Assembly (NCBI GenBank): GCA_003993805.1
Contig: RSEF01000014.1
Location: forward strand, 1,923,941-1,987,940
DNA length: 64,000 nt
Direction: 5' to 3'
From: Himantopus leucocephalus
Taxonomy: Eukaryota; Chordata; Aves; Charadriiformes; Recurvirostridae
Shown: piece by piece, positions 49,720 to 63,532 of the stretch
Layout of the letters: every line of letters starts with the position of its first letter
Position numbering within the stretch: the first letter of the stretch is position 1
The notes under the pieces: model-generated
Databases searched by the model: none
Told to the model about the DNA's origin: nothing
The model's input: the letters and a program-made list of their open reading frames with translations, nothing else
Made by a program: the position numbers and the translations under genes

Positions 49720-52610
49720 GGAATCAAATGAAGACGCGTCTCTCAGCAGACATCGTGGGAAACTGGTGAATTCGGAGTGATTTAGTCCAATGTGAGCACT
49801 GGGCACTGCAGGTGAACTCAGGACTACCTGAAATCCTGCTCTACTCGTGTTTCCAAAACCAACATCAGCGATGGAAAACCGCTGCATTTTCACATACAGA
49901 AGGGACACGGTCCATGTGACGACAATCAGATGAACAGTAAGAACCACCGGACGCAGAATTTATATAGTCCCCTACAGCACGGCTGGCACTTGCCAGCGGC
50001 GGAGCCTTCAGGGGAAGCGGAGGAACAGCGCTGGGCTGACGCCACACCTCGCCCTGGGGCTGGCAGCAGAGGGCTGCAAGGAAGCCCACCGCTCCTTGCT
50101 GCGTCACTCGACCAAGGCAGGGTAGATGAGGGCTAAAGTCCTCCCAGACTTTTCAAATAGGTTTTAAGGAGGGCTTCAAAGGAGGAGGGGAGGAAGCATC
50201 AGTTCGTGACGTTTTCTTTCCATTTAGCCACCCGCACCCTGCTCTGCCGTAGCCACACGCCGCTCGAGATGCGCTGTGAGTGTCACTTGCTCTGGCGGGG
50301 AAGGGAGCGCAGGGGACCAGCATTGCCAGCCCATTTCGCTCCCTGCTTAGACTGATTTTTCAAGTGTAAAATGTAATTCAAATCTCCATAAAAAGCTATT
50401 TGCTCCCTAGTCTCAGGATTCTTACACCAAGTTTCAACCGTGAAATCCAATTGGAAAAAAGAAGCCGCCTTGTGCTCAAGGTCTGAAAATCTTGCAAAAG
50501 CCTTTTGGTCTCAGACTCAGTCATATCTTAAATGCATCTGACCAGTTTTGTTTCTCTCCTCCGAAGGTATGGCATAGTGCCTTGTCTCTAAAAGCCAGAT
50601 TTCCAAAGCCAGGCACTCACACCCCATCAAAGTGCAGATATCTTTGGCTATTTGTACATCCATGGAGCTAGTCTAACAAAAGGATCAAAGCCGAGATTTC
50701 TCAATTTTGAAAATATGGCCCAAAACGCACGTGGCAACTGTACAAATTCATCTCTGAAACTGAGAGTCCATCAGTCCCTCAGGGCTCCTGCCCAGCTCTG
50801 GACACGTACGGTACCACAAGCGCCTCTCTACAGCTGCCATCCCAAAGGGGTATTACTGCACAGCAGCACAAACACTTCTCACCCTTCCCAATCCACCAGT
50901 GCTTTCCTTGCTGCTTCAGATTAGCAGATAGCACAAGTCCTGAGAGATTGATTTCGTGATTTGGACTTTCTTTTTCACTGTTTTATCTTCTCTCCTAGCA
51001 CATGTGAAGTATTTTTCTATTGTATACAGCCTTGCATTTAAAATTACAGGAGGATTAGCGATGGGCAAAGAGATTGTCAAAGGTTTGAAATTTGGTCTCT
51101 AAAGAGAGATTAAAAGTTAGAAGTTTCTAACTTTTATGATTATAACGTAAAGCTTGAAAATATGATCCATGTATATTCTGAAGGCTCAGGAATGAGACTT
51201 GGTATCTATTATATCATTAGTTACATTTTATCCTTTCTTTTCAAAAAGATGTTAGATGTTTCTGAAGGCCTGAAATCATTCTGGAGAGCCAAGAAGTGAT
51301 TTATGTGTTACACGTGTGAATTGCTCCGTCCACCCAACCCGCCGCCGCGCGTCACCTGTCAGCTCGAGCACACCAACTGTTCCATCAACGCACAAGGTGG
51401 AACTTAAAAGAGCTTTTCCCAACCAAAACCTCTCTTTGGACTTTTCCAAATTTTCTCTCATGACTTCTGACAGTATCGAGCGTGACAGCATGCTGCTTAT
51501 GGAAAAAAAACCTTTGAAAACTTTCAGCTGTCTCTTATATCAATCATTTTCTGCTTTTTGCTTTCGTTAAATCCAGTCCACATGACCCTGTGCTCTGAGT
51601 GAAATCAGCCACTCCATTTAAAAAGCATAATATAGCTGCATTAATTCCTGTAAAGAACAAAGTTCACCTGATACTCTGCTTTATGTTGGAAGAAACGTCG
51701 GCACGGCCATCTGCCTTCTAATTAAGACGACGATTATATCTTAGAGTCTGGGAAACCTCATCTGTACCTATTTGTGCATCACATCTATGACTGGGGGGGA
51801 AAAAAGAAAATCTCTTCTCTACTCATGGATTTTGTTTAGCAGAAGTTCACTGACATGGGAGTTAGTTATCTGCTTCAATATCAGGTAACAGCACCACCTT
51901 CTGCCAACAAGTCACCATCTCTTTAGAAAGCTATTAGATCAATTTTCTCTTTGTAATTTCAGTAACTTTCTCAAACATTTCTGATGTAGACAGCAAAATT
52001 TAGACCAACATCCTTAAGGCTGTTTTAAAACATCCCAACCTGTCCAGCAGAGACATAGATGAAATTACTGAAATGTAACAAATTTCCTTACAAAAATATA
52101 ATAAATCTAAATGTTCTAAAGCTAAACACGCTCTGCTTCAGCAAAACACTTCAATACATGTTTAACTGAACAATACTTGAATAAATCCTCAAACATTTTT
52201 TGCTGGAGCAGGGCTTGAAATGCCATTGCAAGATTACGGGTCCAGTTCCCCGAACGCCCCCATGGCATTTTCAACATGATTTAGGAGACCAGCCAGGATC
52301 ACAGCACCCAGCTCAGTTTGAAAATAACATTTGGGCTCCCAAGTCATTCGGGTGCTTTTGAGCATTTATCCTGTGACAGAGGAGAACTGACAGAAACAAT
52401 GGGAGAGAAAAACGGAGCTCCCAGTAGGAGAGGCACAAGGGGGCCAGGTCTCTCCTGCACGGCCGTAACGCAGCCCACCACCCTCCAGCCCTGCAGAAGG
52501 CAGAGAGAAGCTCCCGGGCTGCAGTGAGACCTTCCACATCCGCCTCCACCTCTCTGTGGCACACACCGTGCACGTCTGCCCAAACGGCTGCTGCCAGCGT
52601 CCTACAGGTA
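49720..52610. other. non-coding stretch, no gene seen
   Basis: No gene or repeat is recognised. 49980-50130 and 52400-52600 are modestly GC-rich. Confidence 0.45.
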
Positions 52611-52640
52611 TGGGCACCCGTGGGCACCCGTGGGCACGGG
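52611..52640 (+). repeat. 10-bp tandem repeat, three units
   Basis: TGGGCACCCG occurs twice in tandem, followed by TGGGCACGGG. Each unit is itself a near inverted repeat (GGGCACCC). Confidence 0.75.
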
Positions 52641-55575
52641 CACATACACCTCCTACGAGACACAGCTGTGCAACGTACTGTCAGTCCAAAGCTCGTATAC
52701 CCTTCTGATGTATTAGTGAGAACCCACTTCAACCTCTAAGTTAGAGCAGCCCCAGGCGAAAGTGAACCAGAGCAGACTGCCAGGTGAGCAAACCGTCTCT
52801 GCCCCGTCTCTGCCCCCATCAGAGCCCCAAAACCCCGGCATGGCGCAGCTGCGGAGGCGAAGGAAGGGCTGAACGGGGCACTGCTGAAGAAAGGTTGCAG
52901 GATGACTTGTCCCCAAACCTCAGCCGCTTCTGTCCAGCAAGCGAAAAGAGTAGTGATGCCATCATCCTGCCGCTCCGTTCCGATTCCGCAGCCTGTAACA
53001 GGAACGCCCCGCGCGCATCCGGCAGCGCTGGCAATGGAGAATTCCGCCTTGCACAGGCTGTTGGGAAGCTGCGGACAAACTCAGCTTTTCGACATAACAG
53101 CAGTACATAACGCTACAACCATCCACTGTAAAATATGTCTTCTCAACCATTTGGCTTGAAATAATCAACTTTTTCCAGTGCTATCGGTGGAAGCAGAGTA
53201 AGGAATCAGCAACAGGCAGACTCTTGCACCTGCCGGCCACGCACATGAACACACCGCAAGACATGAAGCACTGTACTGAGCAAAGTAACTACCATCTGCC
53301 ATGTGCCATTCCCTTATCCTCTCCCAGGGGAAAAGCGAGAGTAGGGAGGGGTTGTTACGGATTATGATCATCTAGGGTTGTTTATCACATGAGCTGGAAA
53401 GTTTTTTTCCACTAATTCTCGCATCAGCTGCTGACTGAACTGACAGATATCACCTGGAAATGAAAACGGGGCCCATCAGCAGAGAGAGGGCAGGTGGTGG
53501 GAAGTACAGCACGTTTCCAGGCAAACTGCTGTAACCACTCTCTCTTTAAAGCCAATTCTTTCTTTCTTATATTGCTGTGGGTTGTTTGTTTTTTTTTTAA
53601 ATCGGATTGTGGTGTCTTCCCTAACACTCAGCAGCAGCGATACCTGAACGCTTTGCAGCGCTAAGCTGGGCGGCACAACGAGGCAATGAGACTTCGGATA
53701 CAAACCGGGGGCATTAGCTCCTGGGGAGGTAACCCACCAGCTTCCCACTGAGACTTCAAAGAAAATTCACTTCCCTTTTCCTCAATGTTTTACATCTTTT
53801 TTTTCCCCACGTTCCCCCTCTCGATCCCCACGCTCCGGTGAGCTACCATCCAGGACGCTGAGGAGGTTCCACATCTTCTGTAAAACTACTGGCACTTCCA
53901 CGCAGCGAGGGTATGTGGAGCCCCACAGATTTACACCAGTCCGCAGAGGGGATGCTCCTGCATCTCCTGCGGGAAAATACCTCACGTCACAGCGTGCACA
54001 GAAAGTCAGAGCGGGGTCTTTTAATAGCAGAAAACCTGCAGGGAGGAAACCACCTCCTACCTAACTTAAGCTGCCTGAACACTAGCCATGTGTCTTAAGG
54101 TGTCCATCTGCGTTCCCTGTGTGCCAACGGGCAATCAGCGGCTGCCCGGCCCTCAGCTGAAGTCAGGGGTCTACGCTTCAGAGAGGTGAATCTTACACAA
54201 GGTATATAGTTACTCCTAAGAGTGAAACTACGCTCTAATCACCCGAAACATCATACTTCCGTGATACAATTGTCCCTCAGCATGGGAAGCACACCGAGGT
54301 GCATTCGGAGCCAAGGGATCCGGGAGAGACGGTGTCCGCGGACACAGAGATAAAGAATAAGACACTGATGAGCCAATCAATAAACCGGTAATTAGGGCTG
54401 TTTGGCAGGTTGGGGGTGTTTTGGTTTCGGTATTTTACTTTTGTTTTTCTCCTCTAGATTTGAAAGAAGTTTGCTTATCTAAGTTTTATAACCACTTAAA
54501 TGAATCCCAGTTCTGTTCAAATCAATGAAAGCCTTGGTGAGACAGCTGTAATTTTATGTGCATGTGTTTTAGTAAATTAGAGGGTTTAGCCTTAAGGATT
54601 CACTTTAATGTAATCTACTAAAAAGATAAGTAGAACCAGATGTAGTGTCTTACAAACTGCTGGACACTGGCAACTGGAGCGACAGCACTGAAAGCAACTT
54701 TATAGCATAGGGAGCAGATTTTCTGACTCCAAAAAGCAATATTTTACATAAATAGTTGTAAATATTTTATGTTTACAATGCAAAGAAAGAAGGATGCAAA
54801 TAGGTAAAAGAAGAAAAAAAGCCTAAGTAATTGGTAATGGTTTTATCTTGTTCTGTTTGTGCATATCCACGGAGAAATACAATCTGTAGTATAAACCATT
54901 TAACTAAATTAAATTCTAGTTAGCATCTGGGATCCCATCAATAAGACTCTATATTTCTGAGGAGCCACAGACTGGTGGCAGTAATAGACACATAAAGATT
55001 TTAATAGGTAAATAAATTTGTTGTTGCATTTCTCCTGCTACCACAACACAGTTTAACAGAGTAATTAGTGGTTAGATATCTGACTATAATGAAGAAAATT
55101 CTCTAATCATTAAAAATTCTCAAGAAAGAACATTCATACCATCAGTAATGTTTACTTTTTCTGGGGCACATTCACTCAGCACCAGAAATAGTTGTCACCT
55201 GGCTCCTCGCTCCACATAAATCTTTAATAAGAGATTTTCATCACCATTAGAAAGTGATTTTCAGGGTCACCATCAATTTGTGATCATTTCTTATGCCCTT
55301 AGCCACTCAATTTTTTTTTAATAAAAAAAGGAATAAAAATCAATGCACTTTAGCCATAAATCCACAAGAGCTGGGTTGTCTCACAGTGTCTTTATCTGTT
55401 AGTCCCAACTTCTTATTTATAAATCTCCTAACTCTTCTGAGTCCTCATGAGGGCTGTGCATAGAGTGAGTGACTATAATAAATCTTAAGAGATAAGCAGT
55501 TACCCCAGCCTAACCAGACTTTTTATGTTCCCTTTTTTTTACGTTCAGGTAACTCCAAGTTTGACTATCTTGTTA
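52641..55575. other. AT-rich non-coding stretch, no gene seen
   Basis: No gene is recognised. 54560-55330 has very few CpG, many TAAT/ATTA strings and no long frame. It is either plain desert or a conserved non-coding block. Confidence 0.45.
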
Positions 55576-55775
55576 TTAGCACCATTTCACAGATGTGTGT
55601 GCACACACACACACACGGCTGAGCTCAGCAAGGAGCTGAACATGTGCACCTAAGGCTTGTACGTCTCTGCTCATCGTTAATGGATTAGCTGAAGCTGGAT
55701 CCAAAGCTGGAGGCTTGCCAGCACACTAAAAATTGAACCCAGGTCTCTTGACATTAAATCTAATGCCTTATTTAT
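55576..55775 (-). mobile_element. MIR-like SINE relic (antisense)
   Basis: 'Agcaccatttcacagatgtg', 'agctgaagctggatccaaag' and 'aattgaacccaggtctcttg' follow the antisense MIR order: 'ccccattttacagatgag', 'cacagctagtaagtggcagag' and 'ggattcgaacccaggtct'. A CA/TG microsatellite interrupts it at 55594-55616. Confidence 0.5.
55594..55616. repeat. TG/CA microsatellite with palindromic centre
   Basis: TGTGTGTG (55594-55601) meets CACACACA (55602-55609), forming a perfect 16-bp palindrome that continues as CA repeats to 55616. Alternating purine-pyrimidine tracts like this can adopt Z-DNA or a cruciform. Confidence 0.85.
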
Positions 55776-58700
55776 GCAAACCCATTTTCTTCTGGTACGC
55801 AGTTTGCCATTTCTGAACAGTTTGGGGACCAAATTCCCATTGAAGTCAGTGAAAGTTAAACAAGAACAAACACTGATGACAACGCAACTGTATTGCGGAA
55901 ACTACCAAGCAAAATAAATCTGGTGGTGCATAACATTCGATTTTCAGTGGCTGTACCTCAAGCTTCCTCATCACTGTTAGGTCTGTAACTTCCAAAATGC
56001 AAACTTGCCAAGCTCAACAAGAAATCTGTAAAAACATTAACGCAATTTCTTTCTGATTATAAGTAATCACCAGTAACAAACATCTTTCAGGGAGGAAGAA
56101 AGCATTGTAAAGTCACTGTAAAGACACAGAGCAGAGAGCTCATTCCTCCCCCATAGAGTACCCAGTGTTGGAGAGCAGCTGCTGGGGATGGACTGGAGAG
56201 GAAATAATGAACCCAATTACAGCACTGAATCCAGGGCACGGGCAGCCCACAAAAGTTTAATTAACATCAGTACGTCAAAATGTCAGTAAATGTTTAATTT
56301 TTGTCAGTAAAGCACAGAGGTATAAGTTGGATCACCCTGGAAAGAAGAATTCCCATTGAAAAAACCAACCCCTTTTCTGTTCATAGCCAGATGGTGAGAG
56401 CCACAGGATTTCCGTTTTTTTGGCTGTCAGGGAAGCGAGCTAATGGAATGGTACTTGTTTGATACCCATAGTGAAGAACCTAAAGGCGAACTCAAAGAGC
56501 AGAGACCAAACACAGGCCTACAGGCTCGACGGCAGCGCTGGGTCTCCAGCAACACGCATTTTTCCCAAACAGCCTGACATCTGGCAAACACCTGAATCGA
56601 AAAGCTACCAGCAGTTACACATTTGCTGAAATGCTTATCCCGTCCTCCTTTTTTTTCCTTTCTTCTTTTTTCCTGAATCGGCAATGAGATTACGTCTTCT
56701 TTATTGCCCTCTCATTGATTTGTTCCTCAGAAGCAAATGACAGCATTTCTGAGAAATAAATAAATAACAAAATAAAATAAAGCTGAGAGGCAATCTGCAT
56801 GTAAATCAGCATTAGTCATTGACATTTGAGACTTGACAATAAGCCATCCCAGTCCCAGCTGGCCCCAGAAAAGCTGATCTCCTTTGTAAGACAGAGAACA
56901 CTGCAAGCAAATGGAACCGAGGATGAATATAGATAAGACGTAAACCCTCTCTGCTTGAAGTTCTTCCTAAAACGGCCTTTGTTCCTGAGCACTTAGGAAT
57001 ACCTTCACCTACTGCTGCTATTGGTGTCGGTTTTGTCTTTGGTACTTTCCTTCCAAGGAATGCAACTCCCTACAGTTCTCACTGAAGCTGTTGGTAAGGT
57101 TTTTGCCGGCACGTGCAGTTGCAGCCCAGACGGGGCTGCCCAGACTGGGGAGCGCATTCATCACTCCACTCGCTGCAGTACACTCCGCCTGTAATAAAAG
57201 CTATTAGCTTAAACTAGGTTTTCTTACTGCTTTTCTGAATAATTTCTTTCCCCCTCAACATTCTAGCATCACTCAGACAACATCTCTTTTACTAAAAATC
57301 AAGATAGATTCGGGTTTATAACACTCTATCTGGAGACTGTGCATAGCTCTGAATCGCACCAGAAACGTTTTATCTGGCCAAGTCCAACGGCTAAGCTCTA
57401 GCTCGTACCAGTGCTTCCACTGCAGACTCAGCTACAGGTATGTTTCTGTGCTGTTCTGGCCTCTCTCACCTATACTCCTGCAAGGAAACACCATGGATAG
57501 TAAAGCAGAGGGCCGTCTGTCCAGGGCGGGAAGCGTTTCGGCATGTTCTGTGGCAATCGCCCACAGCCAGGGCAGGATTTCTATTGCTGCCAAAGCCCTA
57601 CAAAACTGCACTCAGTTCCTGTCCCACAAGGCAGTGGGAGATGCCGCACAGTGTAAGAACAAAACCTTTCCCAACACTTCCCTTCATGTATTGCACAACA
57701 GAGAACATCCTGTAACTATTACCTCCAAAAGCAAATCAACCAAGTGTGCCAGCAGTTAAACATAGTTAAACATGCGTAAGTGCAGCTTACCGTCCCCTTT
57801 TAACGGGGAGTACCACTCGTCTCCAGAGATACGGCCCTGATCCCACCACGCCTGTTTGCGGAGTGGAGTATTTACTGGTTCCATTTGGAATCTTTCCCCT
57901 TTGGTGCCTTTTTGTCAGTGAAACTGAAGCACTTGTGTGACCTTCCGTTTAAAGAAAGGCTAGAAATGCCAGCGTGAGAGCCTGAGTGACGTGGGGCAAG
58001 GACGGCTGCCAGGGAAGTCCTTCTAGAGCTGGAGTTGCTTCTTTTTACTTATGATTTTGTTCCTTTTTATTAAGATTGCAGAAAACCATAGAAAGCAAAT
58101 CCCTACTCTTGAAAACCTTCCTTCTAATTACAGAAAAAACACCTCCAAATTCCCAAAGCTCTAATTATGTGCATAAGTTTCAGCATAATGCAGGCTTGGT
58201 GTTGCTAAACAGAGCAATGAGGCTATGGAAGAATGAAATGATTGATTTTCTTTGACAGAGACAAGGAGGGCTCAGCTTTGGGTTCTTGCAGTGGCGTTAT
58301 CAGCTTAACCAAGTCTAATTAGCTTCATTCATTGTGGTCAAGTCTAAATACAAATAGAAGAAGAGTCTGATCAAGGATCAAGAGCACAACCAAAGGCCCA
58401 TATTCATTTTCCCTGCCTTTCCTGTGCTTGTTTGCACGTGGGCAACCAGAGGTCAAAGCCCTTCAGTCCCCTAAAGCTAACACACTCTGAAAGGCTGGAG
58501 AAACCCGAACCTCACACAAGGTTCATGAAATGCCATGTACCCGATGCTAAGAAACCTGCTGGAAGATGGTGCACCAATCCTCGGTGGGCTGAGCTTGTGC
58601 TCTCCTCTGCAAGGTGACTGTTCAGGGCACAAATGAATGTCACACTCCAAGTGTTTTAATCGCCATCTGAAAACTAACTCTTACCTTTACTGCGATGCCC

Positions 58701-61700
58701 CAGCTGGTGTATATGTTCCCATGCTGGAGTTTACTGCTCTTTCTTAAAAAGAAAATTTATCCTCCCCTATCCCACTTCTTTTCCAAAATCCTGCTGGCAC
58801 TGTATACTCTATAATGCTTTCTCTAGCAAAACCTCTATATCAAAAACTCAGTTATGGCAGCACATGAAGCACTAATGCATCAACATGCTAAATTAAATGT
58901 TAGAACAGGATAGAGACTATCCTGAAAAAAATGTGCCATTCTTCCCGTTTTTTCTGCAATTGTAGCTATACTGCCATATCACACCAGTCCAACCCCAGCG
59001 CACACACACAGAGACCCAACGAAGAAAGATGTTTTCTCAAGCGGTGAGAAAGAGAGAAAGGAGGGCATCCTTGCAGTGGGCAAGGCAGACTGCTCCAGCT
59101 ACAGAGTGCGCAGCAAACTTGCTCTCCCAGCACAGGTGTGCCTCAGGAGTATCGCGGGCTCCTTCCTTGCCCACCTTCCCACGGCCCTTTTGAAGCAAAG
59201 GCAGGCTTTGGCAGAGCACCTCGGGTCTTCCTAGCAGGGAGCCAGGATGAGCCTGGGGACACCCCATCCCCGTCCTGCAGTGTAACCCCCGACCAAACCA
59301 GACTAGAACCCACCCCTCCCTGTACACCCACCGGGTTGAAAACACCTGTACTACCTCCTCTCTTGTACTTTTCACACGAAAAGAAATATCCATAATCTGT
59401 ACACGATCACTGCCCTACCTAAAGCAAGCTATATTGCTTGTCAACAAATTTTCACATTTTGAATTTCAAAAGAACATTTCTGCCAACATTTCCATGATGC
59501 CTCGCTCCTCCTTCCTTTTCGGTTTTATTCATGAGCAGTTCCCACCAGTCACCATTTTTTTAAAGAGGTTTTTACAACACAGCATTGTTAATTTTAGCAC
59601 CTATGTGTTATGCTGCTATGTCTGATATAACTAGTGCTGCTGGAAAAATACAGAAAATCAGACAAAAAGTATCTTCTAAGATAAACTAAGCAAGTAGCTC
59701 CTGTGTAAACCGATCTGAGCAATTAATGTCACACCTTACCCATCACCCAGACTGCCAGCAATCATTTTGCGTTCTCTCACAAGATAGCTGCTATGGTGGA
59801 GATTGTTTCACCTGTATCCCGGATCACAGAGCACCCAGAAGCCTGTAATACTTTACTGCATTTTGCACTACTCAGAGAGACGTTCATCACCAGTCGTAAA
59901 TCCATGCCATTGTCACAGGGAACCCTAAGGGAATCTTTTAACAAAGTCTCGCTGGTGTTAGCAACAGATAAATTGCCATATGTTAGAATAATTCCCTCTC
60001 CACTTCATTTCCACCTGGGATATTTCTAAAAGCAGTCATACCTGGCTTACTGTGGCTGTGTAATTACCTGATAATTATTAGAGTAGCGGTCCTCCAATTT
60101 GTAGCCACTGCTCTTGCCTCTGTTGTAACATCTCGTACAGCACGGTCCAGGCTAACTCACCATCCCAGCCTGCCGCCCTGTTCTGCAGTACCAACACTGG
60201 GATGACAAGGGGCTGGCATGTGTTCAGTGAAAGATCCAGGATCTGGGACAGAACAAAAACCCGGGATGCTCCCGGGCACTTGGGCGTGTGGCTAGAAGGT
60301 CACAGCAAAGCATCACCGTAAGGACACGTGTCCCTTCCACCACCTGGCCTGCATGGAGGTTGTGGAACGCGCTCCGCCAGCAACAATTATCCCGAGTACC
60401 GAAATAGTGCCGAAGAGACTCCTTTGAGGTCTGATTCTCTGTGCCTTGCTTTGCTTTTGGTTTTGCTTCTGTTTTTAACGCAGAATAAGTATAGCACTAC
60501 TGACTGCCTGATTTGATGCGCAGGAATGCAGAATTCAGGCTCAAAATGAATTTCACTTCTGTTTATGGTCATGTGTATTACTTGTATGCTGCTTGATTTT
60601 TTTTACGTCTTTTTCAAACCCAAGACAAAAGCCTCTCATTTCAGCACCTTGTTCGCTTGCCTCTTCAGCCATCTGGGTGTTGCATTTTGCAGGGTCCCAA
60701 TTTAGCTGTCCTTTATTCTCACTAAACTAAGCAGCTAACACGAGAATGACATCAGCATCGATTTCTGGTGCTAAAAAGAAAAGCAGAAAGAACAAAACAT
60801 AACTTGTGCTGAATAATTTCAGAACGCTTCTGGCTCTCTCCACTCAGCCACACGCACGAAACCCTGCTCCTCACTTCTGAACTACCGCGGGACTTTGTAC
60901 ATGGAAAATCAAAAGGATACAGTTCTGCAGATGTCAAATGCAAACTCCAGCGATAGCCAGCTATAAGCTCTCCGAATCAAACAGAAGCTTTCTGGCTTAC
61001 TTTGGATTGCTTATATCCACAACTTTAACTTTCCCTAATGCTGCTGACATAAGTATAATTTCGCCTTTTCAGGCATTATCTGGATGCCTCCAAGTCCAGT
61101 CAATGAACCTTGCCACTTCAAAGGAGAACCTTCACATGAGAAAACTAACAGAAATGTTAGGAAGGGGGGAAGGAGTGAGTCCTGTTGTTCACTCTTTGTC
61201 CCAGACGAGCACCCAGTACAAAACAAACACCTCCCGCCCGCCTGCCGAGGCTCTTTGTCTCGCCGAGGCAGCAGCCAGGGCAGCAGCACAGTTGCTTCTT
61301 TTGCACTAATGAGCAAAAAATGAGGGAAAAAAGAAACCGGCTTCTGAACGGAAGGTGAGTCAGGAAGAGGCCGTGCGGAGGGGTGAGCGCAGCGCCCACC
61401 ACAGCTGCCCCGCGCCAAAGCCCAGAAGGAGCAAAGCAGCCGCAAGCAAAGCCAAGCAACGAGCCAGGTTTTGATGAAGCGTCTGTTGGAGATTTTTCTT
61501 TTTTTCTAATTCATTTCAGAACTTGTCATCTGGGTTATGGAGCTGAAACTGAAGGGAACCTTTTCTTTTTTCTGCTAATAGCAACAGCTGCTCTTGCTAG
61601 CGAACACCTGTACTACCCGGAGATTCCGGTTACCTCTGCGGCTGCTGCTACCAGAAGTAAGAGTAAATAGTTTGGTAGCTTTCCAGTAGGAATTAATTAG

Positions 61701-62049
61701 TTTCACTTCAAAAAATAAAGACCAGCACTTTGGCTTAGAAAACGTTTGAGCCTTTGGCTGTTTCCAGTTGGTTTCTGTTGCCTGCCTCCGGCTGGGCAGG
61801 CCAGGCCCGGCCCGGCCGCCTCTCTGCTCTCCGACGGGCGCTTCTAAGCGCAGGGCAAAAACCCCTCGCCCAAACCTCCCACGTGTGCTCCTACGGCCCT
61901 TTATGGGTCTCCAACTGCCACCCACACCTTTACATCCAACACTGCGCTTCTCTCATCGCCCTTCAGGCACCGCTTTCTGCTCTGGCAGCCCCCCAGGGCT
62001 CGGTGCTCCCCTGCTGGTGGCAAGAAACCGTAACGGATGGACAAAATAG
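55776..62049. other. mostly AT-rich non-coding stretch, no gene proven
   Basis: No recognised gene. 61360-61470 and 61780-61900 are CpG-richer patches. A plus-strand exon-like segment at 61582-61656 is described in the findings. Confidence 0.45.
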
Positions 62050-62148
62050 CTGGAGAGAGGGCTACGAAGATGATGAGGGCACTGGAGCATCTTTCTTAAG
62101 AGGAAAGGCCGAGGCACTTGGGTCTTTTTAGTCTGGAGAAAAGAAGAC
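62050..62148 (+). mobile_element. CR1 LINE segment running into gap
   Basis: 'Agagggctacgaagatgatg', 'actggagcatctttctta', 'gaggaaaggccgaggcac' and 'tagtctggagaaaagaagac' match the CR1 region upstream of its 3' untranslated tail. The gap follows immediately and no CR1 tail is visible on the other side. The remainder of the element is presumably missing. Confidence 0.9.
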
Positions 62149-62248
62149 NNNNNNNNNNNNNNNNNNNNNNNNNNNNNNNNNNNNNNNNNNNNNNNNNNNN
62201 NNNNNNNNNNNNNNNNNNNNNNNNNNNNNNNNNNNNNNNNNNNNNNNN
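62149..62248. other. assembly gap (100 N)
   Basis: One hundred Ns of unknown true length, starting inside a CR1 element. Repeat collapse is the likely cause. Confidence 0.99.
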
Positions 62249-63532
62249 GTGCCAGCGCTGCTGCCATCACACAGCAGACCGACCCCCTCCCGCTCTCTTA
62301 CATGTGTATTTCTTTGCCTGCTCTGTGCAGTAAGTGTTTTAGGTGGGATTTACTGCAACGGGGTCAGGAGGAAGGGAAAACAATTATTAACAAGGGCCTC
62401 AGTTGTAACAGTCGGGGTTACGGGGAGACAGCAAGTCTCGGAGGGGAAAGCCGTGGCTGTCACCTGCCCAGCCCCATAAACCACGCGGAGAACGTGAGCA
62501 AACTGCAGGTGTTGAACGGGGAGGCATTGCTGTGGGCCGTACCTGCATTTTATCCGCTCGCCTGCCTTGAAATGGTTAAATGGAAATGCTGCCAATACAG
62601 CTTCCCAGGAGTTTATCCTTGCTTTTGATGTTATAACCATTATAGCACAATCATTTTGAAGCGTTGTGATTTCTTTCAAAAATCAAAATGATTCCTACAG
62701 TGAATCTTTCTTTTTTTTTTCCCCTCCAGAGGCAGCACGTCTTATCTTAGCTTTGTCCCTCACTGGTAAGTCAAACAGTATCTTAGATGTCACATCCTGC
62801 CACACTTATCTATGATTTCATGCATGGAGCAATACTGGATTTTAGCTCACAAGCTTTGCTACTGCCCCTATCTTTTTAGGTTGTGACTATGGGAATTGTT
62901 CCGTAAGTTGCTTCTAAATAACCACAAAATGAAGCAGATAGTACAGGAGATGTCTCTCATTAACACACCTTAATTTATTCAATAATCATACTGCAAATTA
63001 GCCAAGAAGAATCAGGAGCACTACCATTTTCACTTAGGTGGAGATTTCTAAGCCAAAGAGGTTAAGTCACAACAAAGTCTACAGTTGGTTTCAAAAGGTT
63101 TGGTATGATGAAGACAGAACTGATGATGGGAAAACAGCTCCAGTTTTATTAGAAATCTCTGGACTGGCTGTGTCAGAGCAGAGTATTTTCTTTCCTTCCA
63201 CACAAACGCATGCTGGGACTTGGGATTCCCAATTAGTGATTCTTACCTTCCCCCCCTCCCTTTTTTTTTTTGTGTTCAAGTAGGCCAGTCTCTGAGATGG
63301 TATCAACCACCATGGTGGTCTCAGACTACACAGAAACTCTGATTCGTTTGATGAAAACTTCACCAAAAGAATTTTGTTTAGTGTTTTGCTAACAGACCAT
63401 GCAAATTAAACACACAACTCTATAAACTTACTCCAAATGTGTAAAATCCTGGATCCGTACAAAAAACAATCACGCAGCACTTGGTACCAAACTAATCAAG
63501 AACGTTAAAATCAGCTTTGAAATGCTGTTACC
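62249..63532. other. non-coding stretch, no gene proven
   Basis: No recognised gene. A 36-bp segment at 62730-62765 is flanked by a strong plus-strand acceptor and donor (see findings). Confidence 0.45.
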
